Shown piece by piece: positions 37,345-49,200 of a stretch of 64,000 nucleotides of DNA. Position numbers and translations under genes: made by a program. Position 1 is the stretch's first letter. The number at the start of each line of letters is the position of its first letter. This DNA is from Garcia nutans (Eukaryota; Streptophyta; Magnoliopsida; Malpighiales; Euphorbiaceae), in the NCBI GenBank assembly GCA_947685225.1, contig CANTUV010000077.1, positions 1,562,501 to 1,626,500 on the forward strand, in the 5' to 3' direction. A model generated the notes under the pieces. That model was not told where the DNA came from. It ran no database searches and saw nothing but the letters and a program-made list of their open reading frames with translations.

Positions 37345-40300
37345 CTCAAACAATATGACACCCACATGAGCAGTGTGCTCATGAAAGACTTTCGGTATCA
37401 ATGCCTTAGTAAGAGGATCTATAATTATGGAGTTCGTTCTAACATGCTCTATGGATATCTGTCCACTCTGTATTTTCTCCATTTACAGCCAGAAACTAAA
37501 TACCAAATAGCTCCTACTGTCATTGGAGAATCAAACTGCTGAATTAATGTCACACTTAAAACTTTATTAGCATTTTCAATGCTAGCCATAATGTGCAGCC
37601 CTGTGACATTCAGCAAAGTCAAAAAAAAATTCATGATCAAATGTCTCATAGCATACTACAAATTCCAAAACCATGGAATGTAGTCTAATGTGGATCTTTT
37701 GCTACTCAAGACATTCGATAAAGTCAGAATCAGTATACCAAATGATCTCATACTAATCTGACTTTCTGTATGTGAGCATACATTCCTTTATTCTCTGAAT
37801 ATATCTTAAAATCTTATTGGCTGCCTTCCAATGATCCATTTTTGGATCACTAAGATATCAACCTAACATGCCAATTATAAACACAATATTCAGATAAGTA
37901 TAAATTTGAGTATACACCAGAATCCCAACTGCCGATGCATAGGAAACTGCTACATCTACTGAACCTCAAGTTCATCCTTAAAACACTGTATGAGACTAAA
38001 CTTATCACCTATGATGATCATGGATATAAATTGGTTTATATTCTTGCATACCAAACATCTTGAGCATATTCTAAATGTAGCTCTTTTGTAATAATCCAAG
38101 AATACATCGAGAGTGATCTCGAAGTATCTAGATCCCTAATACAAAAGAAATTTTATCTAAACCTTTCATGCAACAAGACCTTACAGCTGGTAACAAAAAT
38201 TATGCTATCCACACATAAAACCAGGAAAATAAACCTACTCCCACTGAATTAGTGAAACACACAGTGATATACACAGTCCTCAATAGCATTTGTCTCAATA
38301 CCAAATGAGACAACTACTTGATGGAACTAAAGTACCACAAACGAGATGCTTGCTTGAGCCTATAAATGGATTTTCTTAATTTGCATATCAGTAGCTTTGA
38401 GTTCCCTTATTCAAAGCAATCTGACTGCACCAAATAGATTGTTTTATCAATGTCTCCATAGATAAACACAATCTTAATATCCATTTGATGAAACTCAAGA
38501 ACAATTGTGCAACGAGAGCCATGATTGTCCTAAAAGAGTCCTTCAATAAAACCAAAGAGAAGATCTCTTTATAGTCAATCCATTCCTTCTGAGTAAAGCC
38601 TTTAACTGCAAGACATACTTTATATCTCTCCATATTACCTTTATAATTCCTTTTGGTCTTAAATATTCATTTAAAACCAATAGGTTTCTTTCCTTCATGT
38701 AATGGGATAAGATTCCAAACTTTATTGTCTTGCATAAACTTAAACTCTTCACTCATTGCCTCAATCCACTTATGAGAGTTAGAATCCTATAGAAATACTA
38801 CATAAACATCTAGAATAGCACTTCTCTTCTCTCTAATGGACCTATTTAAAGGCACATGTTCTGGCTCAAATTCTTAAGGTTGATGAGCTTGATCCTAATG
38901 AAGAACGGATCTTCAAACTGATGGGAAGTTCTTTAACATTGTCTTATATTGGATCTAGAATTTCTTCTAGAATAAGAGTGACACTACCACTCCAGAAAAC
39001 AATGATGAGAATCAAAATTTCCTAACTTGATCTCTCCTCAAAGACAATGTTTATAACCTTATTTCCCCCCTCAAGCTCAACATCCTAAAGAATGTCATAA
39101 TACACATCTCAATACACTAATATGGTAGTAGGAATATAAAATTTAGACCCTATGATCACTCAGAATAACCAATAAAGTAGCAGTTAACATATTTGGAGTC
39201 CAATTTTACCCTTATTAGGCCTATAAGGCCTAGCCTTAGCTGGATACCTGTAAGTATGAAAGTACTTAGACTGCTTTGATTGGTACTTAATTAGAAAGAT
39301 AGACTGCTATATTTAATGCTTTTTCTTAGAAAAGACTCTGATAAGGATGAATGACTAATCATACTCCTCATCAAATCCAAAAGAGTCTTGTAATGTCTCT
39401 CAGCATCACCATTCATACTGGTTATACCAATCATTGTATACTGATGGACTATACCACATTTCTGTAGGAAAATAACAATTGGTCCAGAACGCTACGCACC
39501 TGAGTTATTAAATCTGCCACAGTACTCACAACCACAGTTAGATGTAATAGATTTAATCTTATTTCCGAGTTGATTTTCAACTTCAACCTTATAAAATTAA
39601 AATAAAGCGTCTACAGACTTAGATTTTTCATGAATGAGATATAGGTACCTTTAACGTGAGTAATCATCTTATGAATGATATGAATTATCTTTGGTCATTC
39701 ATGATGCTATAGAGAATAAACCACAGATATCCATATATATCAACTCTAAGATGACTGAAGACTTAATAGCACCCAATCTCTATGTTTGGTCTATTTTAAC
39801 TTAGTATTCTTAACATAGAAATCCAAATCTGTGTAATCAAATGTATCTAGGATACCATTTGACACAAGATGTTCTATTCTAGATTTGGATGTGTAATCCA
39901 AACATCTGTGTCAAAGTTCAGCTGAGTTATCCATATCCAGCTTTCCTTTGATATCTCTAGTACTCACATGCAGAGTTTCATTATAAGAAGCATTGACATT
40001 TAACGTATATAGATTATCATAAACATTTAAGAAACTAGTATCAAATATTTGAATCTATAGATAAAGTAAATTATCTGTTTCTAAATAAACAAGTAAAAAA
40101 TAAATTTGTCCAAATAAGAAACAGAGACCAAATTCTATCTAATAGATAGTATAACAAAAGTATCTATAAGATTCAAATAATATCCAGTTCTTAAACACAA
40201 TCTAAAATGTTTTTATGTCTCTACTTCTACCAGTTTGCCATTTACTATATAGACGTATCTTTCACCGTCAATTGGTTTTCAGTAGTTCAAGTAACTCTAC

Positions 40301-40440
40301 AATGAAACATTTATATGAATAGTAGCATTGTAATCCATTCAATAAGTGTTTCTAGATACTAAAGTTGAATTAACCTCATAATAAACCAAACAAGATACTA
40401 CCCTTCTTTATACGTCGCGTGGTGTAATTGGGACAGTCCT
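37345..40440 (-). pseudogene. copia pol polyprotein remnant
   Basis: On the minus strand, 40200-40400 reads as the copia protease segment ending KPIDGERYVYIVNGK, with the D(S/T)GA active-site motif changed to DYNA. About 39000-39950 reads as integrase (MDICG, DDYSR, RSMISHSSL). 38000-38760 reads as RT (VKGFTQKEWIDYKEIFS, DSFRTIMALVA). 37345-37800 reads as RNase H plus the C-terminal DPLTKALIPKVFHEHTAHVGV, cited in parts as DPLTKAL and KVFHEHTAHVGV. Stops interrupt every domain, and the mutated protease residue alone would inactivate it. The gag portion (about 40450-41900) is too decayed to delimit. Confidence 0.85.
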
Positions 40441-41944
40441 TCTATTAGCAGTCTTATTCTTCTTTTCACCTTTGTCCTTATCTGCTGAAGCAACCAAACG
40501 AGCATTCTCCCCTTTATTAGCCATCAACTAGATAGATTAAAAGGTCATCTGGTAAAACTAAATCTAGAGCCTTTAGCCTCTTGGCTATTTAGGACATGCT
40601 CAGAATATGCTCCCTAATACTACCATTGCCAGTATACCTAACGAAAATTAGATTATTGAAAATGTCCCCACTTCGACTTCATCACACTTGACATAGTCGC
40701 TTTCCAGTTGGGCAAGGTAGTTCATAGCATTATAGCTTTAGCAGAGTGGCTCCTCAAATATTTCTGGAATTCTTTGATGCATGATCACTGGACCCAAGCA
40801 AGATAAAAAATCTCCCACTTCTCATACTGAACCCTCTGAGCATCTTTGCTCTCTTCAGTAGGAGAAATAAGTTCATCCTTCCTAAATGCTAAGTCCAAAT
40901 ACATGCGTCCCAGATAAATCAACATGTTTGAATTTCTAAATCTAAGTTTAACCTCTAAAGAAAAGGTACACTAGGAGTTTATATAGCATATTAGCTAAAT
41001 TCAGAGAAAAAGAAAAATAAAAAATTGTACGCTCACGATCCACAAATTATAAACTTGATTTTGAGTTTAAATAATGGAAACAAGATACCAGGCACAACGT
41101 TAATATTCTCATCTTTGGACATAAAATATTAACTGTAATTGGTATCTCACGCAGTAATCAAAATATTGACAATTAGTCCCGTCAGATAATAACCTTTCTT
41201 TGGGCCGATATATTATCCACATGGATAAAACCAAATAATTGTCACATATTTATTGCAACACGTGTATTCAAAACTTAGCCAGATAGCAGCCTTCCTTTGG
41301 GCCGGCATACTACCCGCAACGAATTTTAATACACCTGTCTAATATCTCAAATAAATTAATTAAAACAATAGAGGCCACTTTGGTGACCTATTGCTTCAAT
41401 TAATTTATTATTAAAAATATTAGACACAATCAGGACTAAAATATCAAAATTTAAACTCAATTGAATTAAATTTTAAATTGAAATTTTAAAATTAAATGAA
41501 TTTTTTTATTTACGATTTAATCGAAGATCAAATCAAAATTTCATAAAGATTTAATCAATTAATTAAAATCCTTAACTGTGTTCTTCTAAACCAAAACGAA
41601 GAACGACACTGTTCACGAAACACTGTTCACGAAACAGTTTCAAAACAGATTTTTTTAATTAATTAATTACATAATTAATTAACCCAAAAATTAATTAATT
41701 CCAGAAAAAATCACAAGCACAAATTCAAGTTCAGAAATTGATTTTTCCATAATCAATTAAATAATAACAGTAATTTAATCCAAAAACAAATCAAACCAAA
41801 ATTGATTTCAGATTAATAATTTCGATTTCAAATTAATTCTCGAAAATTACAATCACCGAATTAATTTTCTAGAATTAAAACAATAATCAATACCGCAATT
41901 TAATCGGAAAATCTAGCAACCTAACATAGGGCTCTGATACCAAT

Positions 41945-42416
41945 TGAAAGGGAAAGAAAACCTGATTCCCCTAAAACCTAAAACATGCATAGATCACTAG
42001 ATTATTCAAATTAAATTGCAAAGGGGTAAATTGCATACCTGACATCATCGTATGTTGAAGCTGAAGACGATTTTGGAGTTTGTCGCCTTCCAGGAGATAC
42101 ACACTTTAAGTTTAGCGGAAGCACTACTGAAGGAACGTAATGTTCTCTCAAAATTGTTATATTCCCCTGGAGACCACGACCCCTTATTTATAACTAATGA
42201 TGATGATTTCTATTTTGGTCTTTCAACAAAACAGAAATTCTTATCGGTCTCTAAACTTATAATCCTATTACGAGTAGGACACCTCAATAGTCAACAATCC
42301 TTATTTGATCATAACTTTAATTTGACTGCAATACATATTTAATATTTAAATATATTTAACCCACACTTATAATTAATTAGAGAATTAATTTTAACAATTT
42401 AAAATTAATTCTAACA
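41945..42416 (-). repeat. 5' LTR of the copia element
   Basis: 472 bp, adjoining the primer-binding site. It pairs with 36452-36930 at about 97-98 percent over aligned bases by eye count. Confidence 0.93.
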
Positions 42417-42421
42417 CTTCA

Positions 42422-43709
42422 TCAATATGATGATCAATGGAGACTTCTTTTAGCATTAATGGCCATCCCCACCACATGCGAAGCCAACAAGACCCACCAT
42501 GGCTATAGTTGCCTTAGTGTGTTTGGTTAATTTTCGATCAGTTGGGTGATGGAGGAGATGGCTTTATATACATATATATATGTGTATGCAAGCCTAGAGC
42601 TTGATTTATTGAGAAAATTTTAGGGAGAATATCATCAAAATTAAATATTCTCCCACAGGGCAACCACAATCCTTTGGCATTTAATTTCACCTTATAATTG
42701 GGTGATCTTAATTATATATTCTCTTCTTATAGATCTCATCAAAGCTTCATCACTTTTGGTCTCTGAAGTAATGGGGTTTTTCAAGACTTTGAAGTATTGA
42801 TTATATTACTGTGAATCAAGTCATGAGATTATGTTTATTTTAATTGATTAATTTATAGTTAAATTATTGATAAATATTTTATAGATTCTTGTATTAATTT
42901 GTGCTCTTATATGTTTTGAAAGGTTAAGTTATATATCTTCTTGGTTCTTGATTGTATTCAACTTAATTTCATGTGAAGGGTATAAGTTTATTGTCTAGAA
43001 CATGGATTTTGTTGCTTTTAATTTTGTACTAAATTTCTTAATTTAATGCTAGTTTTATTTTCTTCTTTTTTCTCTAGATTTCTATTTTTTTTTACTGCAC
43101 GTTATGTATATTAACTTGATATGTAGAAGATTAACCCTACTGGGGTAGTTTATGATTAGAACAATAATCCCATAAAAGACTATAAAAGGAAATTCTGATA
43201 ACTCTAATAGAATTTAAAACCTGTTCTACTTTTTTTTTCTTGAAGTAAGATTTTTAATGCGATTAGAATAGTCGGTGGTAATACGATATGTGTACTGTGA
43301 AATTAATTTGTTTGCAAATTAGATGGCTTTATACGCAATTCAATTCCAAATGAATTATCATGAATTAAAAATAATTTCGATAGAGTTTAAATATTGGATT
43401 GAGCATAACATAATTAGGGTTGAATATAGTCATATAGTGACTGAGATCTTGAGTTTAATATCTCCCTTATTAATTAAAAAAAATTGAAATACTAGTTATC
43501 TATTCCTCATGACCTAACAGAAAATGAATAATCTTATTTAATTTATGAGATATTTTATTCGCAAATTGCTTAACAACATTTAGTTAAATATTACAAATAC
43601 TATAAGCAATTTTCATGCATAATTTTATAACAAAACCCATATAAAAACTGTGCCCCACCTCAATGATTATATTCTTTTACAACCATTACTGGCAAACCCA
43701 AGTGTTAAT
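42422..43709. other. intergenic DNA, no gene seen
   Basis: AT-rich, with a TATA-like run at 42564-42582 and short frames only. Confidence 0.55.
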
Positions 43710-43863
43710 TGTTGGAGCATGTGTGTGGTACCAATCCCACGTCGAAAATATAAAGATAAAAAAAAAGTGGCATATAATATTGAGTAGTTTCAAAACAAAC
43801 GGTCTAGGCCATTTTGTGAAAGAGCCTCATTCGAATAAGTCCAATAATTTTATAAGCCTAACA
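43710..43863 (+). repeat. solo LTR-like or TRIM-like repeat
   Basis: A 154-bp segment that begins TGTTGGAGCATG and ends AAGCCTAACA, with the CCCAC(G/A)T(C/T)GAAAATATAAAG motif common in small plant LTR elements. Diverged partial copies start at 44480 and 44975. Flanks do not match as a TSD, so the ends are tentative. Confidence 0.5.
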
Positions 43864-43980
43864 CTTCAATTTTAATAAGCTCAAGCTGAAATTTGTTTCT
43901 GTCCAAAATTTCAATATAGTATCAAATTGTCTACGGGCTCAAAGTTTCAATATAGCATCAAAAGTTTAAATGGCTTAATA

Positions 43981-44254
43981 CTTAGTTCGGATTGCAGGCT
44001 GCAATTCATTTATTGGAATCGCTAGTAATCGTCAGTCAACCAAACTGCGATAAATTTATTCTCAGGCCTTATACACACCGCCCATCACACTATGGAAGTT
44101 GGTCATGTCCGAAGTTATTACTTTAACTATAAGGAGAGGGATGTTAAAAACAGAGCTAGTGATTGGAGTGAAGTCGTAACAAGATAACCGTGCTGAAAGG
44201 TGCGGTTGGATCACCTTATTTTTAGAGAGAGATAATGCTTGTTGATTATTTTAG
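43981..44254 (+). pseudogene. plastid 16S rRNA 3' fragment in nuclear DNA (NUPT)
   Basis: The sequence follows the 3' end of chloroplast 16S rRNA. It includes TTCGGATTGCAGGCTGCAA, GGAATCGCTAGTAATCG, TACACACCGCCC, GGAGTGAAGTCGTAACAAG and GGTGCGGTTGGATCACCT. It continues past the mature 3' end into the spacer (GAGAGATAATGCTTGTTG) as in the plastid rrn operon. About 15 bases of the helix after CTGCAA are deleted, and many positions carry C-to-T or G-to-A changes, as expected after transfer to a methylated nuclear genome. It is not a functional rRNA. Confidence 0.9.
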
Positions 44255-44279
44255 ACCCATAAATTGATGAACTTATTGC

Positions 44280-44577
44280 CTTGAGGTTCAAAATGTACAA
44301 GGCCAAGCAAAATAGATGTGATGTAGACTCTAAATCGCAATAAAATGCTAAGATTCAATCCATTTTAATTGAATTATGAATCTTTTGAGTCCATAGAGAT
44401 CTAAAATCTAATCCAATCAAAGCAGAAAGAAATGTACAAGTGACCCAATTGTACTTGAGTGGGATACTTGAGAAAAAAATGTTGGAGCATGCGTGGGATA
44501 CTAATGCCACATTGAAAATATAAAGACAAAAAAATGACATATAATATTGAGGAAATTTCAGCATTTATCTCTTGCCT
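44280..44577. repeat. 298-bp duplication, copy A
   Basis: Identical by eye to 44775-45072 (offset 495 bp). It includes a partial LTR-like repeat (from 44480). Its right edge TTGCCT is shared with the start of the inserted NHL fragment. Confidence 0.95.
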
Positions 44578-44768
44578 CTAACTGGGTAATATTCCAACGA
44601 GGTTGATGAAAAGGTTCGATGGTGTTGAAAGCAATAGTTTGATCATCATAAATTACAGAAACTTCAATAGAATCATAATATATAGAGATCCTCTCATTAG
44701 GGTTATGTGCCCTAATGACAAAGTCAAATGAGGCATTTAGATGGTCGTGCTTAAGGTTGAAATTGTTG
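44572..44768 (-). pseudogene. copied fragment of the NHL gene
   Basis: 197 bp identical by eye to 33217-33413, in the same orientation, corresponding to NHL residues about 65-129 on the minus strand. It has no start, no membrane segment and no promoter of its own, so no protein is expected. It sits exactly between the two 298-bp copies. Confidence 0.95.
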
Positions 44769-44774
44769 GTCGTG

Positions 44775-45072
44775 CTTGAGGTTCAAAATGTACAAGGCCA
44801 AGCAAAATAGATGTGATGTAGACTCTAAATCGCAATAAAATGCTAAGATTCAATCCATTTTAATTGAATTATGAATCTTTTGAGTCCATAGAGATCTAAA
44901 ATCTAATCCAATCAAAGCAGAAAGAAATGTACAAGTGACCCAATTGTACTTGAGTGGGATACTTGAGAAAAAAATGTTGGAGCATGCGTGGGATACTAAT
45001 GCCACATTGAAAATATAAAGACAAAAAAATGACATATAATATTGAGGAAATTTCAGCATTTATCTCTTGCCT
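44775..45072. repeat. 298-bp duplication, copy B
   Basis: Identical to copy A. It is preceded by GTCGTG (44769-44774), which matches a site 25 bp back in the NHL donor (33389-33394). It creates a second identical 69-codon minus-strand frame that is not considered a gene. Confidence 0.95.
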
Positions 45073-46028
45073 TTTTCCTTTTGAAAAACATGCATGTAAC
45101 ATAGACCAATACTTTTTTTTTTTGGTAAAACTATAGGCGCATGTATTTTTTTTTCAATTTATTATTATTTTTTTATTTTATATTTTATTTATATTTATTT
45201 ATTCATAAATAATTTTAAAGCTATATTTTCAATATACACATAAAAAAATAAATATATACACAATATATATAATATATATAAAAATACATATGCAATAAAT
45301 GATAATATATACAAAATACAATATATATCAAGCATATATTGAATATCTACCTCATCTATCAAATATCTATGATATTTATCAAATATTTAACAAATTTTTA
45401 TATAATATTTTTAATAATTTTTTAATTTTATTTTTTTAAACATCTACCAAATATCTCTCTTCTTTGATTTTTGTCAAATTAATAAAATTTATGGTGATAT
45501 TGATAGATAGAAAATTCAAATTTGTAAATAGATTTTCTATAATTTTAAAAGAAGTGAAATAAAAAAAATCAAGAATAAGGTAAGGAGATTTTTTTTTCCC
45601 GAAAAAATGAAGGTTCGTGAGATAGAGAGCAACATTTCAGTAAAAAAAAGTCGCAAAGGTCTCTAAGAAGATACACATAATAAGCAATACAAAAAAACTC
45701 CAATCATTTGGGAAGCAATATAGAAAACTGTAATAAACTATTGCATTTAAACTTGAACAATACTAATCTTCATATTGTAGTCTTGCTAGAAGGAGCCCAT
45801 TAAAGCCATAAAGTTGTTATAGTTAAAACAATCATCAGGGCCACTACATGAATTTGGCTTGAAGCTAATGACGTGTGATTTTGAAGTAGAATAGGATACT
45901 CCGTCGATCTAGAAAACTTAAAAAAGGAAACAAGGAGCATTGTTGGTTGGTGCCCTATTAAAAAATATGAACCAATGTTCCAAAAAAAAAATCAGGAAGA
46001 GCCCATATGTGATTAACAAAAGAGGAGA
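45073..46028. other. intergenic DNA, no gene seen
   Basis: AT-rich with no recognisable coding or RNA gene. Confidence 0.5.
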
Positions 46029-46036
46029 CCTTGAAG

Positions 46037-46217
46037 CAGAGGCGAAGATACTCACATTAGAAGGGAACAGCTATCCCTTTCTGTTTTGAAAATTATATAT
46101 ATATATATATATATTATTAAAATTTTTAAAATAAATAATTATTTCCCTTTAAATTTAAAAAAAAATATATGATGTTTTTATTTTGCACCTTTAATTAAAA
46201 AATCTGACTTTGCCCTG
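46037..46217. mobile_element. hAT-type MITE, 181 bp
   Basis: Ends CAGAGGCGAAG and (inverted) CAGGGCAAAGTCAG are diverged forms of the CAGNGGCGGAG end found at 52413-52632. Flanks CCTTGAAG (46029-46036) and ACTTGAAG (46218-46225) match at 7 of 8 bases, the 8-bp duplication expected of hAT elements. The interior is AT-rich with a TA run. Confidence 0.68.
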
Positions 46218-46225
46218 ACTTGAAG

Positions 46226-49200
46226 TGTCAAAAGAAAAAATCCCTCTCTAAAATTCTTGGATCTAGATATTGTCTTAAAATTTTGTACCAACATAACTCC
46301 TCTTTAGCTCTAAAAAGAGATCACTGAAGAAGAGAAGCCAAAATACCCTTATAAGATTTCATGGTCTCTGACAGACAAAAAGAAAGAAAAACAAAGAACA
46401 TGATAAAACCAGATCTATAATTATAATAAACAGATCTATTAAAAAAAATAAACTTAAAAAACTTATAAAAAATCTAAGGAAAAAAAAAGATTTAGAGCTA
46501 TTGATGATCAAAAATAGCCATTGAATGCGCAAGCCTTGGACTGAATCCACCTACAGGCCGGATTAAAACCACCTACGACTAGAGAAAACTTACCACTCTT
46601 TTTAGTTTGAATGTTGGTGAGGAATTAGGCATTGTTTTGTTTCTTTGCATTAGAAAGTCAAAAATCAAGGTTGGACCGTCGCCCTTTATTTGTGCCTCTC
46701 GAGGTCCATTTGTCATTTATAATTAGTTGGGCCTAATTCATGAACATTTACTGGCCTTCCAATAATGCATTCAAATTTAAACATATATATATATTATAAA
46801 TACATTTTACAAATAAAAAAAATCTATAATTACACTATACACATAAAAATTTGCAAAAATATGATTTATTTTTAATATATAATGAATATATATTCTGCAT
46901 ATTTTTATATCTGTCGTAAAAATGTAAAAAATAATATTTTTGTAAATCGAAAAGATAAAATTGTAATATATATAAAAAAATAAATTAAAAAAATATTTTT
47001 TTATATAATTTCTTTTTTTACTCATGGTTTAGTATTATCATATCAAATTGCTAGCATTATATATATATGAATTTTTCAAAATATAATATATATATATATA
47101 TTAAAAATTATGTATACTTCTTTGCAAAATATATATTTGTCTTTGCATTTTATATTTAAGATAATAAATTTTGAAAAATTATTTAATTATAATTGAACAT
47201 TTATATTTTTAAATTATGAAAAAAATTAATTATTTTTTGTCCCTTTTTTTTCCCTTGTGAAATGTAATTTTGACATATGTATTTCATGGATGGAAGGAAA
47301 GAGCTTTGAGCCTTTGACATCCTCAAGGCCTCAAACCATTAAAATATTTATGTATAGATTTTTTTTTTTTAATTATTGAGTGAAAAAATTGAAATTTTTA
47401 ATAAAGTTCTATGTAACTATGAAAAATAATAATATTTTAATTTAATTTTTTCACATGTTGGAAATTGCTAATTTAATAAAGTTGATCTTTAAAAAATTTA
47501 GCATTTTTTTTTAAATTCAACCTCGCCTTGTATATGTTTTATCCAATATAATGAATTAAAACCATCAATTTTTTTTTTACTCTTCTAATATATTTTTTTT
47601 ATCAATTAATTATTAATATCTTTTTAATCATTAGTCTTACGGATACTAGCTAGTTAGAAAAATAGATCCCAACACATCTCGAATGTTATACATATAATAG
47701 ATGAGGTGACTCTAAATTTTTATTTATTATTCAATTATTAGCATAATTTTTATATTAAATATTTCTATGTATAATTACATTACTTGAAAAATTAAAATTT
47801 GTTATGTTGTCAAGACAAATTTAATTTTTAATTTTTAATTTTTTGATATCTAATTCCATTCTTATTCATAATAAACAAAAATTAAAATAATTTAAGATTA
47901 CACAATACCCAATGATCACATATTTATTTTACAATATAAAAAAATATAAATTTTAATTTATTGTCATATAAAATAATTTTTTTGTTTTAAAAAACTAATA
48001 AAACTAATTTGTTGAACAACCTTGAACTAACGATGGAGAATGAAACAAAGGGCACATTTTTCTTTTTCTTTATCGCATTTAAACCTTAACCTTATCAAAA
48101 TAATTAAAAAAAATTGATTAATTCTTTTTTTTTTTTTTGAACAACTCTGATTATGTAGCGGCTATATAATAAAAATGCCACGTGGCATCCCAAATTTATT
48201 TCCCGCTACCACAAAAAATTTCAAGACTGCGATGTATATAAAAAAAAACCTAATTTCTTAATTATTTATTATTATCTGCTTCAAAATTTTACCAAATTGG
48301 AATATACAAAAAATTCCCCCACGCGCCGAGAAAAATGATAATAAAAAACTAATCTAATGAACCAGTAGAGAAAAAACCACCCCCTCAATATTTTATTTTT
48401 AATTCGTATTATTTAAAAAAATATATAGTTTTAAAAGTTAATATTTTAAATATTTACAATTAACTTTTGAGTACAAAATAAGTTATTATTAATAAATAAA
48501 AAAATATATTTTATAATATATAAATAAAATTATATAATTTTAAAATATATAAAATATACATAATTTGTTAAGTTATATAATCTCTTAAAATTAATTTTTA
48601 ATTTAAACAATGAATAGTAGTGATATATTACAGATAATTTAATTTTCAATAAAAAATCATTTATTTTATCTTTAATATAAAAATAATAAATATAAATAAC
48701 TTTATTAGATAAATTTTAATTTAATAAGGATGCATAATTTTTAAATAATGAATGATAAAATTTTATTATTAATTAATTAAATAATTTATTTATTAATATA
48801 TAAAATAAAAAGAGAAATATTTTAGATTTTAATATGTAATAATTGTAATATAATTACATATAATAGAAAATAAAATTTTTTCTCTTTTTTTTAATTTGAA
48901 TTTATTTATTCATTATTATTTTATGTGATTTTATCAATTTTGTTGACTAATGAAGTAAATAATTAAGTGTTTAATTAATAGGTAATCACAAAGTTAATGA
49001 TTTTAAATATAACATATTTTTTCCTTTAAATATAATTTTAATATATGTAAAAAAGCTATAGATCATCAAATGATTTAGATGTCTAGCCAGATAGATATAA
49101 TTTATTGATTATTTCATACTATCATATTTATATTTTCATTATTATCATTTAAATGGTTTTAGTAATTTGGTAAAAATTATTATAGAGGAATATTAAATCA

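Larger units (their letters stand above)
36452..42416 (-). mobile_element. complete-length Ty1/copia retrotransposon, 5,965 bp
   Basis: LTRs at 36452-36930 and 41945-42416 are flanked by a perfect 5-bp duplication, CTTCA (36447-36451 and 42417-42421). On the minus strand the element starts TGTTAGAATT and ends CCCTTTCA. The primer site is complementary to initiator-Met tRNA (plus-strand GCTCTGATACCA at 41931-41942). The polypurine tract is the complement of ATCTCCCACTTGG (36931-36943). Domain order from the 5' end is gag region, protease, integrase, RT, RNase H, so copia. Coding regions carry many stops. Confidence 0.93.

Noticed and set aside
36552..42342. Two nearly identical 95-96-codon plus-strand ORFs (36552-36839 and 42052-42342)
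   Set aside because: They lie inside the two copia LTRs, antisense to the element, and exist only because the LTRs are repeats.
42463..42534. Short ORF MAIPTTCEANKTHHG... next to the copia insertion
   Set aside because: Only 23 codons, no motif and no conserved context visible.
44355..45102. Identical 69-codon minus-strand ORFs (44355-44564 and 44850-45059)
   Set aside because: They arise from the perfect 298-bp duplication. They show no protein motif and overlap an LTR-like repeat.
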